The notes under the pieces are model-generated. The model had not been told where the DNA came from. It saw nothing but the letters and a program-made list of their open reading frames with translations, and ran no database searches. From NCBI RefSeq assembly GCF_016735115.1, contig NZ_JAERQJ010000007.1:62001-126000 (forward strand): a stretch of 64,000 nt of DNA. Direction: 5' to 3'. Of the stretch, positions 36,594-46,835 are shown piece by piece. The translations under genes were made by a program, and so were the position numbers. The DNA is from Aquimarina mytili. GTDB lineage: Bacteria > Bacteroidota > Bacteroidia > Flavobacteriales > Flavobacteriaceae. Within the stretch, counting starts at the first letter, position 1; every line of letters starts with the position of its first letter.

Positions 36594-36968
36594 ATGCCAA
36601 CAATTTCACAATTAGTAAGAAAAGGTAGAGCCAAAATAACTAAGAAGAGTAAATCGGCTGCTTTGGATTCGTGCCCGCAACGCCGCGGTGTTTGTACGCG
36701 TGTTTATACTACTACTCCTAAGAAACCAAACTCTGCGATGCGTAAAGTAGCGCGTGTTAGGTTGACTAATGGTAAAGAAGTAAATGCGTACATCGGTGGT
36801 GAAGGACACAATCTTCAAGAGCACTCGATAGTATTAGTTAGAGGTGGAAGGGTAAAAGATTTACCAGGAGTTAGATATCATATCGTTCGTGGAGCTTTAG
36901 ACACCGCTGGTGTTGAAGGTAGAACACAGCGTAGATCTAAGTATGGTGCAAAACGCCCTAAGAAGTAA
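36594..36968 (+). CDS. rpsL: 30S ribosomal protein S12
   Basis: A full-length 124-residue S12 that shapes the decoding centre. The conserved [19 protein letters not shown] and [14 protein letters not shown] loops are intact. Lysines and proline at the usual streptomycin-resistance sites are wild type, so no rpsL-type resistance is predicted. First gene of the cluster, 23 nt before rpsG. Confidence 0.99.
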   Translation: MPTISQLVRKGRAKITKKSKSAALDSCPQRRGVCTRVYTTTPKKPNSAMRKVARVRLTNGKEVNAYIGGEGHNLQEHSIVLVRGGRVKDLPGVRYHIVRGALDTAGVEGRTQRRSKYGAKRPKK

Positions 36969-36991
36969 TTAAAAAACTTTAAGAAGAAGAC

Positions 36992-37468
36992 ATGAGAAAA
37001 AGAAAGGCTAAAAAAAGACCTATTTTGCCAGATCCACGTTTTAACGATCAATTAGTGACTCGTTTTGTAAATATGATGATGTGGGATGGTAAAAAGTCAA
37101 CTGCTTTTAGAATTTTTTACGATGCAATAGATATCGTAGATGAGAAAAAACAAAACGATGAGAAAACTGCACTAGAAATGTGGAAAGATGCACTTTCTAA
37201 TGTAATGCCTCACGTAGAAGTAAGAAGCCGTAGAGTAGGTGGAGCTACTTTTCAGATTCCTAATCCAATCAGACCAGACCGTAAAATATCTACTGCTATG
37301 AAGTGGTTGATTCAATTTGCGCGTAAAAGAAATGAGAAATCTATGGCTCAGAAACTTGCTGCAGAAATAATTGCTGCAGAAAAAGAAGAAGGAGCTGCTG
37401 TTAAGAAAAGAGTAGATACTCATAAAATGGCTGAAGCAAATAAAGCATTCTCACACTTTAGATTTTAA
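36992..37468 (+). CDS. rpsG: 30S ribosomal protein S7
   Basis: A 158-residue S7, the assembly protein of the 30S head that contacts the E site. It begins [17 protein letters not shown], typical for Bacteroidota, and contains [19 protein letters not shown] and [11 protein letters not shown]. It sits 12 nt ahead of fusA. In E. coli S7 represses the str operon; no comparable leader structure is evident in the 23-nt rpsL-rpsG gap. Confidence 0.98.
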   Translation: MRKRKAKKRPILPDPRFNDQLVTRFVNMMMWDGKKSTAFRIFYDAIDIVDEKKQNDEKTALEMWKDALSNVMPHVEVRSRRVGGATFQIPNPIRPDRKISTAMKWLIQFARKRNEKSMAQKLAAEIIAAEKEEGAAVKKRVDTHKMAEANKAFSHFRF

Positions 37469-37480
37469 TCAATAACAGAA

Positions 37481-39607
37481 ATGGCTAGAGATTTAAAATA
37501 TACTAGAAACATAGGAATTGCTGCGCATATCGACGCAGGGAAAACTACAACGACTGAGCGTATACTATATTATACAGGTGTTAGTCATAAAATAGGTGAG
37601 GTGCATGATGGTGCAGCTACTATGGATTGGATGGAGCAAGAGCAGGAGCGTGGTATCACGATCACATCTGCTGCTACAACATGTACATGGAACTTCCCTA
37701 CAGAAAATGGTAAACCAACTGCTGATGCAAAAGGATATCATTTTAATATTATTGATACTCCAGGTCACGTTGACTTTACAGTTGAGGTAAACCGTTCTTT
37801 AAGAGTATTAGACGGGTTAGTGTTCTTGTTTAGTGCTGTTGATGGTGTTGAACCACAATCAGAAACTAACTGGAGACTTGCTGATAATTACAAAGTTCCA
37901 AGAATGGGATTTGTAAATAAAATGGACCGTCAGGGATCTAATTTCTTGGCAGTGTGTAATCAGGTTAAAGAAATGTTAGGTTCTAATGCAGTGCCTATCG
38001 TATTAAATATTGGTGACGAAGCTGATTTTAAAGGTATTGTTGATCTTGTAAAAAACCGTGCTATTGTATGGCATGATGAAACTCAAGGAGCTACCTTTGA
38101 TGTTATTGATATTCCTGAAGATCTTAAAGCAGAGGCTAAAGAACTTCGTGGTAAACTTATTGAAGAGGTTGCTGCGTATGATGAAAACCTTCTTGAGAAG
38201 TATATGGAAGATGAGGATTCAATTACTGAAGACGAAGTGCACGCTGCACTTAGAGCTGCTGTAATGGATATGTCTATTATACCAATGGTATGCGGATCTG
38301 CTTTCAAAAATAAAGGAGTGCAGTTCTTATTAGATGCTGTATGCCGTTACTTACCTTCTCCTACAGATAAGGATGCAATTGTAGGTACTGATCCTAACAC
38401 AGACGAAGAGATTTCTCGTAAGCCTGATGTTAAGGAGCCATTTTCTGCATTAGCATTTAAAATTGCTACAGATCCATTTGTAGGTCGTTTAGCATTCTTC
38501 CGTGCATATTCAGGAAGATTAGATGCAGGTTCTTATGTGTTGAATAACCGTTCTGGAAAGAAAGAACGTATTTCACGTATTTACCAAATGCATTCTAACA
38601 AACAAAATGCAATCGATTATATAGAAGCTGGAGATATTGGTGCAGCTGTAGGTTTTAAAGATATTAAAACTGGAGACACATTATCTGATGAGAAACATCC
38701 TATTGTTTTAGAATCGATGGATTTCCCTGATCCGGTGATTGGTATCGCTGTAGAGCCAAAAACTAAAGCTGATGTAGATAAGTTAGGTATGGCTTTAGCT
38801 AAATTGGCTGAAGAAGATCCTACATTTACTGTAAGAACAGATGAGGCTTCAGGTCAGACTATTATTTCTGGTATGGGAGAGCTTCACTTAGATATTATTG
38901 TTGATCGTTTAAAGCGTGAATTCAAAGTAGAAGTAAACCAAGGTCAGCCTCAGGTTGAGTACAAGGAAGCTATTACTGCTCGTGCAGATCATAGAGAGGT
39001 GTATAAGAAGCAGTCTGGTGGTCGTGGTAAATTCGCAGATATTGTATTTACTATGGAGCCTGCTGAAGAAGGTAAAACCGGACTTGAGTTTGTTTCTGAG
39101 ATTAAAGGTGGTAACGTTCCTAAAGAATTTGTTCCTTCTGTTGAGAAAGGATTTAAAATGGCTATGAAGAATGGACCTTTAGCAGGATACGAAATGGATT
39201 CTATGAAAGTTACGCTTACAGATGGATCTTACCATGACGTAGATTCTGATCAGTTATCATTCGAATTGGCTGCTAAGCTAGGTTACAAAGCTGCTGCTAA
39301 AGCCGCAAGAGCTGTAATCATGGAGCCAATCATGAAACTAGAGGTATTAACTCCAGAAGAAAACATGGGTGATATCGTAGGTGATTTAAATAGACGTAGA
39401 GGTCAGGTTAATGACATGAGTGACCGTTCAGGATCAAAAGTTGTTAGAGCAATTGTTCCTCTTTCAGAAATGTTTGGATATGTAACATCATTAAGAACAT
39501 TGTCATCTGGTAGAGCAACCTCTACAATGGAATTTTCTCACTATGCTGAGACTCCTTCTAATATTTCAGAAGAAGTAATTGCAGCTGCAAAAGGAGTTAA
39601 CGCTTAA
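37481..39607 (+). CDS. fusA: Translation elongation factor G
   Basis: A 708-residue EF-G that drives translocation. The G domain has AHIDAGKT (15-22), the switch [11 protein letters not shown] and [10 protein letters not shown]. Domains II-V follow, including [16 protein letters not shown] and the C-terminal [22 protein letters not shown] split across the conserved domain V. Full length, no breaks. tuf does not follow it; the next gene is rpsJ, the usual arrangement in this class. Confidence 0.99.
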   Translation: MARDLKYTRNIGIAAHIDAGKTTTTERILYYTGVSHKIGEVHDGAATMDWMEQEQERGITITSAATTCTWNFPTENGKPTADAKGYHFNIIDTPGHVDFTVEVNRSLRVLDGLVFLFSAVDGVEPQSETNWRLADNYKVPRMGFVNKMDRQGSNFLAVCNQVKEMLGSNAVPIVLNIGDEADFKGIVDLVKNRAIVWHDETQGATFDVIDIPEDLKAEAKELRGKLIEEVAAYDENLLEKYMEDEDSITEDEVHAALRAAVMDMSIIPMVCGSAFKNKGVQFLLDAVCRYLPSPTDKDAIVGTDPNTDEEISRKPDVKEPFSALAFKIATDPFVGRLAFFRAYSGRLDAGSYVLNNRSGKKERISRIYQMHSNKQNAIDYIEAGDIGAAVGFKDIKTGDTLSDEKHPIVLESMDFPDPVIGIAVEPKTKADVDKLGMALAKLAEEDPTFTVRTDEASGQTIISGMGELHLDIIVDRLKREFKVEVNQGQPQVEYKEAITARADHREVYKKQSGGRGKFADIVFTMEPAEEGKTGLEFVSEIKGGNVPKEFVPSVEKGFKMAMKNGPLAGYEMDSMKVTLTDGSYHDVDSDQLSFELAAKLGYKAAAKAARAVIMEPIMKLEVLTPEENMGDIVGDLNRRRGQVNDMSDRSGSKVVRAIVPLSEMFGYVTSLRTLSSGRATSTMEFSHYAETPSNISEEVIAAAKGVNA

Positions 39608-39618
39608 TTATTACAGAA

Positions 39619-39924
39619 ATGAGTCAAAAAATTAGAATAAAACTAAAATCTTACGATCATAATTTAGTAGATAAATCTGCTGAGAAAATCGTTAAGACGG
39701 TAAAGAGTACAGGTGCTGTAGTAACTGGGCCAATTCCTTTGCCAACACATAAGAAGATTTTTACTGTGCTTCGTTCTCCGCACGTAAACAAAAAATCCAG
39801 AGAGCAATTCCAATTAAGTTCTTATAAAAGACTTTTGGATATCTATAGCTCTTCTTCAAAAACGATTGATGCGTTGATGAAGTTGGAATTACCAAGTGGA
39901 GTTGAAGTTGAGATCAAAGTATAA
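39619..39924 (+). CDS. rpsJ: 30S ribosomal protein S10
   Basis: A 101-residue S10 (NusE), a 30S head protein that also pairs with NusB in antitermination. Motifs [37 protein letters not shown] and the acidic C-terminal [10 protein letters not shown] are all present. It is 11 nt after fusA, but unlike its neighbours is followed by a 173-nt gap with two hairpins before rplC. Confidence 0.98.
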   Translation: MSQKIRIKLKSYDHNLVDKSAEKIVKTVKSTGAVVTGPIPLPTHKKIFTVLRSPHVNKKSREQFQLSSYKRLLDIYSSSSKTIDALMKLELPSGVEVEIKV

Positions 39925-39942
39925 TTAGCTTCAGGTTTTGTT

Positions 39943-39977
39943 CAGTGATCCAAAAGATCACTGAGCAAAGTCGAAGT
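39943..39977. repeat. Small palindrome plus REP-like motif in the rpsJ-rplC gap
   Basis: An 8-bp stem CAGTGATC/GATCACTG (39943-39950 with 39956-39963) with a 5-nt loop overlaps ACTGAGC-AAA-GTCGAAGT (39960-39977), which matches the core of the inverted repeat at 7322-7338 apart from the 3-nt/2-nt middle. Probably a dispersed intergenic repeat. Confidence 0.6.
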
Positions 39978-40010
39978 GACATGTCCCAAGCTGCGTGCAA
40001 GGGAAAAACG

Positions 40011-40059
40011 GCAAAAAATACATTTCAGGGTTGAACGTATTTTAGCCCTGTTTTTTTGC
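40011..40059 (+). promoter_or_regulatory. Two-tier stem-loop upstream of rplC
   Basis: The lower stem GCAAAAAA (40011-40018) pairs with TTTTTTGC (40052-40059). A 7-nt bulge lies on the 5' side, then the upper stem CAGGG/CCCTG (40026-40030 with 40046-40050). The upper stem plus the following seven T also resembles a terminator, so this could be an attenuator between rpsJ and rplC. An alternative helix AAAATAC with GTATTTT is possible. Confidence 0.55.
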
Positions 40060-40097
40060 AAAAATCAAAAGAGAATACTAATTAATAATTAATAAAT

Positions 40098-40715
40098 ATG
40101 TCTGGGTTAATAGGAAAAAAGATCGGTATGACCAGCATCTTCGACGAGAATGGAAAGAACATTCCATGTACTGTGATCGAAGCTGGGCCATGCGTGGTTA
40201 CCCAAGTCAGAACTGAAGAAGTTGACGGTTATGAAGCTGTTCAGCTAGGTTTCGATGACAAAGCAGACAAAAATGCTACTAAAGCGGCTCTAGGGCACTT
40301 TAAGAAAGCAGGAACTGTTGCTAAACGTAAAGTTGTCGAATTCAAAGGTTTTGATGAGGAGTACAAATTAGGAGATACGGTAACTGTTGAGCATTTTACT
40401 GAAGGAGAATTTGTTGACGTTTCAGCAACTTCAAAAGGTAAAGGTTTTCAAGGGGTTGTAAAAAGACACAATTTTGGTGGTGTTGGACAAGCAACTCATG
40501 GTCAGCATAACCGTTTAAGAGCTCCTGGTTCGATAGGTGCTGCATCTTATCCTGCAAGAGTTTTCAAAGGAATGAAAATGGCAGGAAGAATGGGTGGAGA
40601 AAAAGTAAAAGTTCAAAACTTAAGAGTGTTAAAAGTAGTTCCGGAAAAGAACTTACTTGTTGTTAAAGGATGTGTTCCTGGACATAAAAACGCTTATGTA
40701 ACGATTCAGAAGTAA
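40098..40715 (+). CDS. rplC: 50S ribosomal protein L3
   Basis: A 205-residue L3 that binds near the start of 23S domain VI and reaches into the peptidyl-transferase centre. It has the [17 protein letters not shown] start and the loop [19 protein letters not shown], whose glutamine is the usual PrmB methylation site. Full length. Its stop overlaps the rplD start by one base (TAATG), so the two are translationally coupled. Confidence 0.98.
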   Translation: MSGLIGKKIGMTSIFDENGKNIPCTVIEAGPCVVTQVRTEEVDGYEAVQLGFDDKADKNATKAALGHFKKAGTVAKRKVVEFKGFDEEYKLGDTVTVEHFTEGEFVDVSATSKGKGFQGVVKRHNFGGVGQATHGQHNRLRAPGSIGAASYPARVFKGMKMAGRMGGEKVKVQNLRVLKVVPEKNLLVVKGCVPGHKNAYVTIQK

Positions 40716-41344
40716 TGAAAGTAGCGGTAATTGATATAAACGGAAAAGAAACAGGAAGAAAGGCAGACCTTTCAGACGCTGTTTTCGGTATTGAGCCTAA
40801 TGATCATGCGGTATACTTAGATGTAAAGCAGTACTTGGCTAATCAACGTCAAGGAACTCACAAAGCTAAGGAGCGTGCAGAGATTGTTGGTAGTACCAGA
40901 AAGATCAAGAAGCAAAAAGGAACAGGTACGGCCAGAGCAGGTAGTATCAAGTCTCCAATTTTTAAAGGAGGAGGAAGAGTTTTTGGTCCTAGACCACGTA
41001 ACTACTCTTTTAAATTAAATAAGAACTTAAAGAGATTAGCACGTAAATCTGCGTTAAGTATTAAAGCAAATGACAAAGCAATTACGGTTGTAGAGGACTT
41101 TACTTTTGATACTATAAAAACGAAGAATTTTACTGCAGTTTTAAAGTCATTAGGACTTGAAAACAAAAAATCTTTGTTTGTGTTGGCTGAGTCAAATAAA
41201 AATGTATATTTGTCGTCACGCAATTTTAAAGGTTCAGAAGTTATAACTGCTTCAGAATTAAGTACTTATAAAATACTTAATGCAAATAGTGTTATACTTT
41301 TGGAAGGTTCTTTGAAAGGAATTGAAATGAATTTAAGTAAATAA
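40715..41344 (+). CDS. rplD: 50S ribosomal protein L4
   Basis: A 209-residue L4 with its extended loop ([19 protein letters not shown], then [15 protein letters not shown]) that lines the exit tunnel. In E. coli L4 is the repressor of the S10 operon; whether that holds here is unknown, but the stem-loops before rplC are a place to look. Starts within the rplC stop codon and ends 6 nt before rplW. Confidence 0.98.
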   Translation: MKVAVIDINGKETGRKADLSDAVFGIEPNDHAVYLDVKQYLANQRQGTHKAKERAEIVGSTRKIKKQKGTGTARAGSIKSPIFKGGGRVFGPRPRNYSFKLNKNLKRLARKSALSIKANDKAITVVEDFTFDTIKTKNFTAVLKSLGLENKKSLFVLAESNKNVYLSSRNFKGSEVITASELSTYKILNANSVILLEGSLKGIEMNLSK

Positions 41345-41350
41345 GAAGCC

Positions 41351-41641
41351 ATGAGTATCTTAATAAAACCTATTATTACGGAAAAGGCTACTGCTGATAG
41401 TGAGGTGTTTAACCGCTATGGTTTTGTAGTTGATAAGAAAGCGAATAAGGTAGAGATCAAAAAAGCAGTTGAAGCTGCTTATGGTGTATCTGTTACTAAA
41501 GTTCGTACAATAAATGTTCGCCCAGATCGCAAAACTCGTTATACAAAAACGGGAATGATCACTGGTAAAACAAGTGCTTATAAAAAAGCAATTGTACAGG
41601 TGGCGGAAGGTGATGTAATTGATTTATATAGTAATCTTTAA
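41351..41641 (+). CDS. rplW: 50S ribosomal protein L23
   Basis: A 96-residue L23, the protein at the tunnel exit that docks trigger factor and SRP. It starts MSILIKPIITEKAT and has YGVSVTKVRTINVRPDRKTRYTK in the middle part of the family fold. Normal length. 9 nt before rplB. Confidence 0.98.
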   Translation: MSILIKPIITEKATADSEVFNRYGFVVDKKANKVEIKKAVEAAYGVSVTKVRTINVRPDRKTRYTKTGMITGKTSAYKKAIVQVAEGDVIDLYSNL

Positions 41642-41650
41642 GACTAAAAA

Positions 41651-42475
41651 ATGTCAGTAAGAAAATTAAAACCAATTACCCCAGGTCAGCGTTTTAGAGT
41701 AGTTAATGGGTTTGACGCCATTACTACTGATAAGCCGGAAAAAAGCCTATTGGCTCCGAAAAAGAGATCTGGAGGTAGAAACAGTCAAGGAAAAATGACC
41801 ATGCGCTATAAAGGTGGTGGTCATAAGAGAAGGTATCGTATTATTGATTTTAAACGTGATAAGCAGGGGGTTCCTGCTACCGTTGCAACAATAGAATACG
41901 ATCCAAACAGAACTGCATTTATAGCGCTTGTAAATTACCAAGATGGTGAAAAGCGTTATGTTATCGCTCAAAATGGTTTACAAGTTGGTCAAAATATCGT
42001 TTCTGGTAGCGGTGTCGCTCCAGAAATTGGTAATGCTATGCCGCTTAGTGATATTCCATTAGGAACTATTATTTCTTGTATCGAATTAAGACCAGGTCAA
42101 GGTGCTGTTATGGCGCGTAGTGCTGGATCTTTTGCTCAGCTTATGGCTAGAGATGGTAAATTTGCTACGGTAAAATTACCTTCTGGAGAAGTTAGAATGA
42201 TACTAGTTAACTGTATGGCTACCATTGGAGCTATATCTAACAGTGATCACCAGTTGATCGTTGGAGGTAAAGCGGGTAGAACAAGATGGCTAGGTCGTCG
42301 TCCACGTACAAGACCAGTAGCGATGAACCCTGTTGATCATCCAATGGGTGGTGGTGAAGGACGTTCTTCTGGAGGTCACCCACGTTCTAGAAAAGGTCTT
42401 CCTGCAAAAGGATTTAGAACCCGTTCTAAGACGAAAGCGAGTAATAAGTATATTGTAGAACGTAGAAAGAAATAA
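41651..42475 (+). CDS. rplB: 50S ribosomal protein L2
   Basis: A 274-residue L2 needed for subunit joining and peptidyl transferase. Conserved features run from [18 protein letters not shown] through [18 protein letters not shown] to the C-terminal loop [19 protein letters not shown] that contains the essential histidine. Full length, with a lysine/arginine-rich tail. 6 nt before rpsS. Confidence 0.99.
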   Translation: MSVRKLKPITPGQRFRVVNGFDAITTDKPEKSLLAPKKRSGGRNSQGKMTMRYKGGGHKRRYRIIDFKRDKQGVPATVATIEYDPNRTAFIALVNYQDGEKRYVIAQNGLQVGQNIVSGSGVAPEIGNAMPLSDIPLGTIISCIELRPGQGAVMARSAGSFAQLMARDGKFATVKLPSGEVRMILVNCMATIGAISNSDHQLIVGGKAGRTRWLGRRPRTRPVAMNPVDHPMGGGEGRSSGGHPRSRKGLPAKGFRTRSKTKASNKYIVERRKK

Positions 42476-42481
42476 TAAGAT

Positions 42482-42760
42482 ATGGCACGTTCATTAAAAA
42501 AAGGACCTTACGTTCACTATAAGTTAGAGAAAAAAGTAGCTGCAAATGTAGAAGCTAATAAAAAGTCTGTGATTAAGACTTGGTCTAGAGCATCTATGAT
42601 TACTCCTGACTTTGTAGGGCAAACAATCGCAGTTCATAATGGTCGCCAATTCGTACCGGTATATGTTACCGAGAATATGGTAGGTCATAAATTAGGAGAA
42701 TTTTCGCCAACACGTTCATTTAGAGGACACGCTGGTGCTAAAAATAAAGGTAAAAAATAA
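42482..42760 (+). CDS. rpsS: 30S ribosomal protein S19
   Basis: A 92-residue S19 in the 30S head, contacting tRNA and S13. It carries [19 protein letters not shown] and the family signature [23 protein letters not shown] followed by [11 protein letters not shown]. Normal length, ending in a basic tail (KNKGKK). 8 nt before rplV. Confidence 0.98.
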   Translation: MARSLKKGPYVHYKLEKKVAANVEANKKSVIKTWSRASMITPDFVGQTIAVHNGRQFVPVYVTENMVGHKLGEFSPTRSFRGHAGAKNKGKK

Positions 42761-42768
42761 TTTAAGTC

Positions 42769-43176
42769 ATGGGAGTTCGTAAAAGAGAAATGGCAGAAAG
42801 AATTAAGGAAGAGAAAAAGCAAATTGCTTTTGCTAAACTTAATAACTGTCCTACGTCACCTCGTAAAATGCGTTTAGTTGCAGATTTAGTTCGTGGTGAG
42901 AAAGTTGAAAAAGCGCTTCAGATTCTTAGATTTAATCCTAAAGAAGCATCGCGTCGTTTAGAAAAGTTATTGCTTTCTGCAATTGCTAACTGGCAGGCGA
43001 AAAATGAAGACGCTAGCATCGAAGATGCAGATCTTTTTGTAAAAGAGATTCGTGTAGATGGAGGAAGTATGTTAAAAAGACTTCGTCCTGCTCCACAGGG
43101 TCGTGCACACAGAATAAGAAAACGCTCTAATCACGTTACTATAGTGGTTGCAGCAAAAAATAATACACAAAGCTAA
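42769..43176 (+). CDS. rplV: 50S ribosomal protein L22
   Basis: A 135-residue L22 lining the exit tunnel. The core is [25 protein letters not shown], then the beta hairpin [20 protein letters not shown]. The N-terminal ~20 residues ([18 protein letters not shown]) extend beyond the E. coli protein, which is usual in Bacteroidota; a start at an internal Met8 is possible. 8 nt before rpsC. Confidence 0.97.
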   Translation: MGVRKREMAERIKEEKKQIAFAKLNNCPTSPRKMRLVADLVRGEKVEKALQILRFNPKEASRRLEKLLLSAIANWQAKNEDASIEDADLFVKEIRVDGGSMLKRLRPAPQGRAHRIRKRSNHVTIVVAAKNNTQS

Positions 43177-43184
43177 TATAAACT

Positions 43185-43910
43185 ATGGGACAGAAGACAA
43201 ATCCAATCGGAAATCGCCTTGGTATCATCAGAGGATGGGAGTCCAACTGGTATGGAGGTAATGACTACGGTGATAAACTTGCCGAAGACGATAAGATTAG
43301 AAAGTACGTACACGCACGTTTATCAAAGGCTAGTGTATCTAGAGTAATTATTGAGCGTACGCTTAAACTTGTAACCGTTACTATCACCACTGCCAGACCC
43401 GGTATTATTATCGGAAAAGGTGGTCAGGAGGTAGACAAGTTAAAAGAAGAGCTTAAGAAGATTACTGAAAAGGAAGTTCAGATCAATATTTTTGAAATCA
43501 AAAGACCAGAACTTGACGCATTTTTGGTAGGTTCTAGTGTAGCAAGACAGATTGAAAGTCGTATTTCATATCGTCGTGCTATCAAGATGGCTATCGCGGC
43601 TGCGATGAGAATGAATGCAGAAGGTATCAAAATCCAGATTTCAGGGCGTTTGAATGGAGCTGAAATGGCACGTTCAGAGTCTTATAAAGAAGGTCGTATT
43701 CCTTTATCAACATTTAGAGCTGACATAGATTATGCTTTAGTAGAAGCTCATACTACTTATGGTAGGCTGGGTGTGAAAGTATGGATCATGAAAGGCGAAG
43801 TATATGGTAAAAGAGAGCTTTCTCCTTTAGTTGGTTTATCCAAAAAACAAGGAAAAGGTGACAGAGGTGGACGAAGTGGTGGAAATAATAAATCACGTCG
43901 TAGAAAGTAA
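43185..43910 (+). CDS. rpsC: 30S ribosomal protein S3
   Basis: A 241-residue S3 that helps form the mRNA entry channel. Begins [20 protein letters not shown]. The KH domain motif is [20 protein letters not shown], and the C-terminal domain holds [21 protein letters not shown]. The tail is basic and Gly/Arg-rich ([14 protein letters not shown]). 20 nt before rplP. Confidence 0.98.
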   Translation: MGQKTNPIGNRLGIIRGWESNWYGGNDYGDKLAEDDKIRKYVHARLSKASVSRVIIERTLKLVTVTITTARPGIIIGKGGQEVDKLKEELKKITEKEVQINIFEIKRPELDAFLVGSSVARQIESRISYRRAIKMAIAAAMRMNAEGIKIQISGRLNGAEMARSESYKEGRIPLSTFRADIDYALVEAHTTYGRLGVKVWIMKGEVYGKRELSPLVGLSKKQGKGDRGGRSGGNNKSRRRK

Positions 43911-43930
43911 TTTTTTAAAGTAAATTAACA

Positions 43931-44350
43931 ATGTTACAGCCTAAAAGAACAAAATTCCGTAAACAACAAAAAGGACGTATGAAGGGTCTTTCTCAAAGAG
44001 GACATACCCTTTCTAACGGTACTTTCGGAATCAAATCATTAGATTCAAGTTTTGTTACAGCTAGACAAATTGAAGCAGCTCGTATTTCTGCAACTCGTTA
44101 TATGAAAAGAGAAGGTTCTCTGTGGATTAAAATTTTCCCGGACAAGCCTATTACAAAGAAACCTCTTGAAGTACGTATGGGTAAAGGAAAAGGTGCTGTT
44201 GAGTATTGGGCAGCAGTAGTAAAACCAGGAAGAATATTATTCGAAATAAGTGGCGTGCCTTATGACGTAGCTAAAGAAGCTTTACGTCTGGCAGCACAAA
44301 AGCTTCCTGTTAAAACTAAGTTTATCGTAGCTAGAGATTATCAAGCTTAA
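43931..44350 (+). CDS. rplP: 50S ribosomal protein L16
   Basis: A 139-residue L16 located by the A site of the large subunit. [19 protein letters not shown] start, then the two signature regions [26 protein letters not shown] split around the family motif, and [16 protein letters not shown]. Full length. 11 nt before rpmC. Confidence 0.98.
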   Translation: MLQPKRTKFRKQQKGRMKGLSQRGHTLSNGTFGIKSLDSSFVTARQIEAARISATRYMKREGSLWIKIFPDKPITKKPLEVRMGKGKGAVEYWAAVVKPGRILFEISGVPYDVAKEALRLAAQKLPVKTKFIVARDYQA

Positions 44351-44361
44351 AATTGAGAATT

Positions 44362-44556
44362 ATGAAGCAATCAGAAGTTAAAGAATTATCTACAGCTGAA
44401 TTACAAGAAGAACTTGGTAAAACGCAAAAAGCGTATTCAGATTTAAGAATGGCTCACGCTATGTCTCCATTAGAAAACCCTTTACAATTACGTAAAGTAA
44501 GAAGATCTATTGCAAGAATGGCTACAGAGCTAACAAAAAGAGAATTAAACGGTTAA
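44362..44556 (+). CDS. rpmC: 50S ribosomal protein L29
   Basis: A 64-residue L29 at the tunnel exit. I chose the ATG at 44362 (MKQSEVKELSTAELQEEL); an in-frame TTG at 44353 would only add three residues and lies too close to the rplP stop. The signature ENPLQLRKVRRSIARMATEL is complete. Followed by rpsQ after 12 nt. Confidence 0.96.
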   Translation: MKQSEVKELSTAELQEELGKTQKAYSDLRMAHAMSPLENPLQLRKVRRSIARMATELTKRELNG

Positions 44557-44568
44557 TTCTGCTGAAAG

Positions 44569-44826
44569 ATGGAAAAAAGAAACTTAAGAAAAGAACGTAT
44601 AGGAGTTGTTACTAGTAACAAAATGCAGAAATCAATCGTGGTTTCTGAAGTTAAAAAAGTGAAACATCCTATGTACGGAAAATTCGTGTTAAAAACGAAA
44701 AAATACGTTGCACACGACGAGAAAAATGACTGCAATATTGGTGATACTGTAAAGATCATGGAAACAAGACCTATGAGTAAAACCAAATGCTGGAGATTAG
44801 TAGAAGTAATTGAAAGAGCGAAGTAA
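44569..44826 (+). CDS. rpsQ: 30S ribosomal protein S17
   Basis: An 85-residue S17, a primary 16S binder. It carries [19 protein letters not shown] and the signature [20 protein letters not shown]. Normal length. Two bases separate it from rplN. Confidence 0.98.
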   Translation: MEKRNLRKERIGVVTSNKMQKSIVVSEVKKVKHPMYGKFVLKTKKYVAHDEKNDCNIGDTVKIMETRPMSKTKCWRLVEVIERAK

Positions 44827-44828
44827 TT

Positions 44829-45197
44829 ATGGTACAACAAGAGTCTAGATTAAAAGTAGCCGATAACACAGGTGGTAAAGAAGTTTTAGTTATCCGTGTT
44901 TTAGGTGGTACAGGAAGAAGATACGCCTCTGTAGGAGACAAAATCGTTGTCAGTGTAAAGGAAGCAACTCCTAATGGAAACATTAAAAAAGGAGCTGTTT
45001 CAACTGCAGTTGTTGTTCGTACTAAAAAAGAAGTGCGCAGACCAGATGGTTCATATATTCGTTTCGACGATAATGCATGTGTGTTATTGAATCCTGCGGG
45101 AGAAATGAGAGGTACACGTGTATTTGGTCCTGTTGCAAGAGAACTTCGTGATAAGCAATTCATGAAGATTGTTTCACTAGCGCCAGAAGTGCTTTAA
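44829..45197 (+). CDS. rplN: 50S ribosomal protein L14
   Basis: A 122-residue L14 at the subunit interface, the binding site of RsfS. Opens [19 protein letters not shown] and includes the signature [20 protein letters not shown] and the closing [18 protein letters not shown]. Canonical length. 13 nt before rplX. Confidence 0.99.
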   Translation: MVQQESRLKVADNTGGKEVLVIRVLGGTGRRYASVGDKIVVSVKEATPNGNIKKGAVSTAVVVRTKKEVRRPDGSYIRFDDNACVLLNPAGEMRGTRVFGPVARELRDKQFMKIVSLAPEVL

Positions 45198-45210
45198 AAC
45201 ATTTGAGAAG

Positions 45211-45522
45211 ATGACAAAGCTAAAAATTAAATCAGGAGATACAGTACGAGTTATCGCTGGAGACAATAAAGGTCAAGAAGGTACGGTGCAAAAAGTATTG
45301 AAAGATAAAAACAAGGCGATCGTAGAAGGTGTTAACCTCGTGTCTAAACACCAGAAGCCTAGTGCTACTAATCCACAAGGTGGAATTGTAAAGCAAGAAG
45401 CTCCTATTCATATTTCTAACCTATCATTGTTAACTTCTAAAGGAGAAACAACTAGAGTTGGATATAGAGTAGAAGGAGATAAGAAAGTGAGATTTTCTAA
45501 AAAATCTAATGAAGTAATATAG
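45211..45522 (+). CDS. rplX: 50S ribosomal protein L24
   Basis: A 103-residue L24, an early assembly protein. KOW motif [20 protein letters not shown] near the N-terminus, followed by [20 protein letters not shown]. Canonical length. Two bases before rplE. Confidence 0.98.
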   Translation: MTKLKIKSGDTVRVIAGDNKGQEGTVQKVLKDKNKAIVEGVNLVSKHQKPSATNPQGGIVKQEAPIHISNLSLLTSKGETTRVGYRVEGDKKVRFSKKSNEVI

Positions 45523-45524
45523 TT

Positions 45525-46076
45525 ATGGCTTATATCCCAAGATTAAAACAAGAGTATAAAGACAGAGTAGTGTCAGCTCTTACAGAAGAATTCAGCTATA
45601 GTAATGTAATGCAAGTGCCAAAGCTTAAAAAAATTGTTTTAAGTAGAGGTATAGGTGCAGCGGTAGCTGACAAAAAGTTAATTGACTACGCAGTAGATGA
45701 ATTGACAACAATCACTGGTCAGAAAGCTATACCAACGATTTCTAAGAAGGATGTTGCTTCTTTTAAATTACGTAAAGGAATGCCAATTGGTGCTAAAGTT
45801 ACGTTAAGAGGAGAAAGAATGTACGAATTTTTAGATCGTTTGATTACTTCTGCATTACCACGTGTAAGAGATTTTAGCGGAATTAAAGCTACAGGTTTTG
45901 ATGGTAGAGGTAATTACTCTTTAGGAATTACTGAACAGATTATTTTCCCAGAAATTGATATTGATAAAGTAAATAAGATCTCTGGAATGAATATCACATT
46001 CGAAACTTCGGCAAATACCGATAAAGAAGCAAAATCATTGTTAACCGAACTAGGATTACCTTTTAAAAAGAATTAA
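45525..46076 (+). CDS. rplE: 50S ribosomal protein L5
   Basis: A 183-residue L5 that binds 5S rRNA. Motifs: [45 protein letters not shown] and [14 protein letters not shown]. Full length. Two bases separate it from rpsN. Confidence 0.98.
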   Translation: MAYIPRLKQEYKDRVVSALTEEFSYSNVMQVPKLKKIVLSRGIGAAVADKKLIDYAVDELTTITGQKAIPTISKKDVASFKLRKGMPIGAKVTLRGERMYEFLDRLITSALPRVRDFSGIKATGFDGRGNYSLGITEQIIFPEIDIDKVNKISGMNITFETSANTDKEAKSLLTELGLPFKKN

Positions 46077-46078
46077 TT

Positions 46079-46348
46079 ATGGCTAAAGAATCAATGAAAG
46101 CCCGTGAGGTGAAGAGAGCAAAAACTGTAGCTAAATATGCAGAAAAACGCAAAGCTTTAAAAGAAGCTGGTGATTATGAAGCATTACAAAAGTTGCCAAA
46201 AAATGCTTCTCCTATCCGTATGCACAATCGCTGTAAACTTACAGGAAGACCAAAAGGATATATGCGTCAGTTTGGAATTTCTCGTGTAACGTTCAGAGAG
46301 ATGGCTAACAAAGGATTAATTCCAGGAGTAACAAAAGCTAGTTGGTAA
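46079..46348 (+). CDS. rpsN: 30S ribosomal protein S14 (zinc-free type)
   Basis: An 89-residue long-form S14 with [19 protein letters not shown] and the signature [19 protein letters not shown], then [19 protein letters not shown]. Only one cysteine is present, so it cannot bind zinc in the manner of the short CxxC...CxxC type. Located in the head of the 30S subunit. A 68-nt gap with a bulged hairpin follows before rpsH. Confidence 0.98.
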   Translation: MAKESMKAREVKRAKTVAKYAEKRKALKEAGDYEALQKLPKNASPIRMHNRCKLTGRPKGYMRQFGISRVTFREMANKGLIPGVTKASW

Positions 46349-46362
46349 GAATAAAAAATTAA

Positions 46363-46398
46363 TTGGTTTAAGGTTCGACTAAAGAAGTCGAAAACCAA
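46363..46398 (+). promoter_or_regulatory. Bulged two-tier hairpin upstream of rpsH
   Basis: Lower stem 6 bp (TTGGTT 46363-46368 with AACCAA 46393-46398), a 5-nt bulge on the 5' side, then an upper stem of 7 bp (TTCGACT 46374-46380 with AGTCGAA 46386-46392) and a 5-nt loop. It ends exactly 18 nt before the rpsH ATG. The same dimensions occur before rpsD (51558-51610). Candidate autoregulatory site for S8 or a partner. Confidence 0.6.
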
Positions 46399-46416
46399 GA
46401 CCATAAATTATATATA

Positions 46417-46815
46417 ATGAATACAGATCCTATAGCAGATTATTTAACCAGAATTCGTAATGCAAATAGTGCTCAACACAGAGTAGTTGAGATCCCTGCA
46501 TCAAAGGTTAAAAAAGAGATCACAAAAATATTATTCGATCAAGGATATATTTTAAGTTATAAGTTTGAAGATAACACAGTACAAGGTACTATCAAAATCG
46601 CACTTAAGTACGATAAAATGACAAAAGAGCCTGTAATTAAAGAATTACAAAGAATCAGTAAACCTGGTTTACGTAAATATGCAGGATCTAATGACATTCC
46701 TAGAATCCTTAACGGATTAGGGATCGCTATCGTGTCTACTTCTCACGGTGTTATGACCGGTAAGCAGGCAAGACAAGAGAATGTAGGTGGAGAAGTACTT
46801 TGCTACGTATATTAA
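46417..46815 (+). CDS. rpsH: 30S ribosomal protein S8
   Basis: A 132-residue S8, a central-domain binder that in E. coli also represses the spc operon. [20 protein letters not shown] start and the C-terminal signature [20 protein letters not shown] are intact. Preceded by a structured 68-nt gap, the only sizeable gap between rplC and infA. Confidence 0.98.
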   Translation: MNTDPIADYLTRIRNANSAQHRVVEIPASKVKKEITKILFDQGYILSYKFEDNTVQGTIKIALKYDKMTKEPVIKELQRISKPGLRKYAGSNDIPRILNGLGIAIVSTSHGVMTGKQARQENVGGEVLCYVY

Positions 46816-46835
46816 CAGTATAAAAGACAAAAGAA

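Noticed and set aside
36594..36968. Possible streptomycin-resistance allele of rpsL
   Set aside because: The PKKPNSA and [10 protein letters not shown] loops are wild type.
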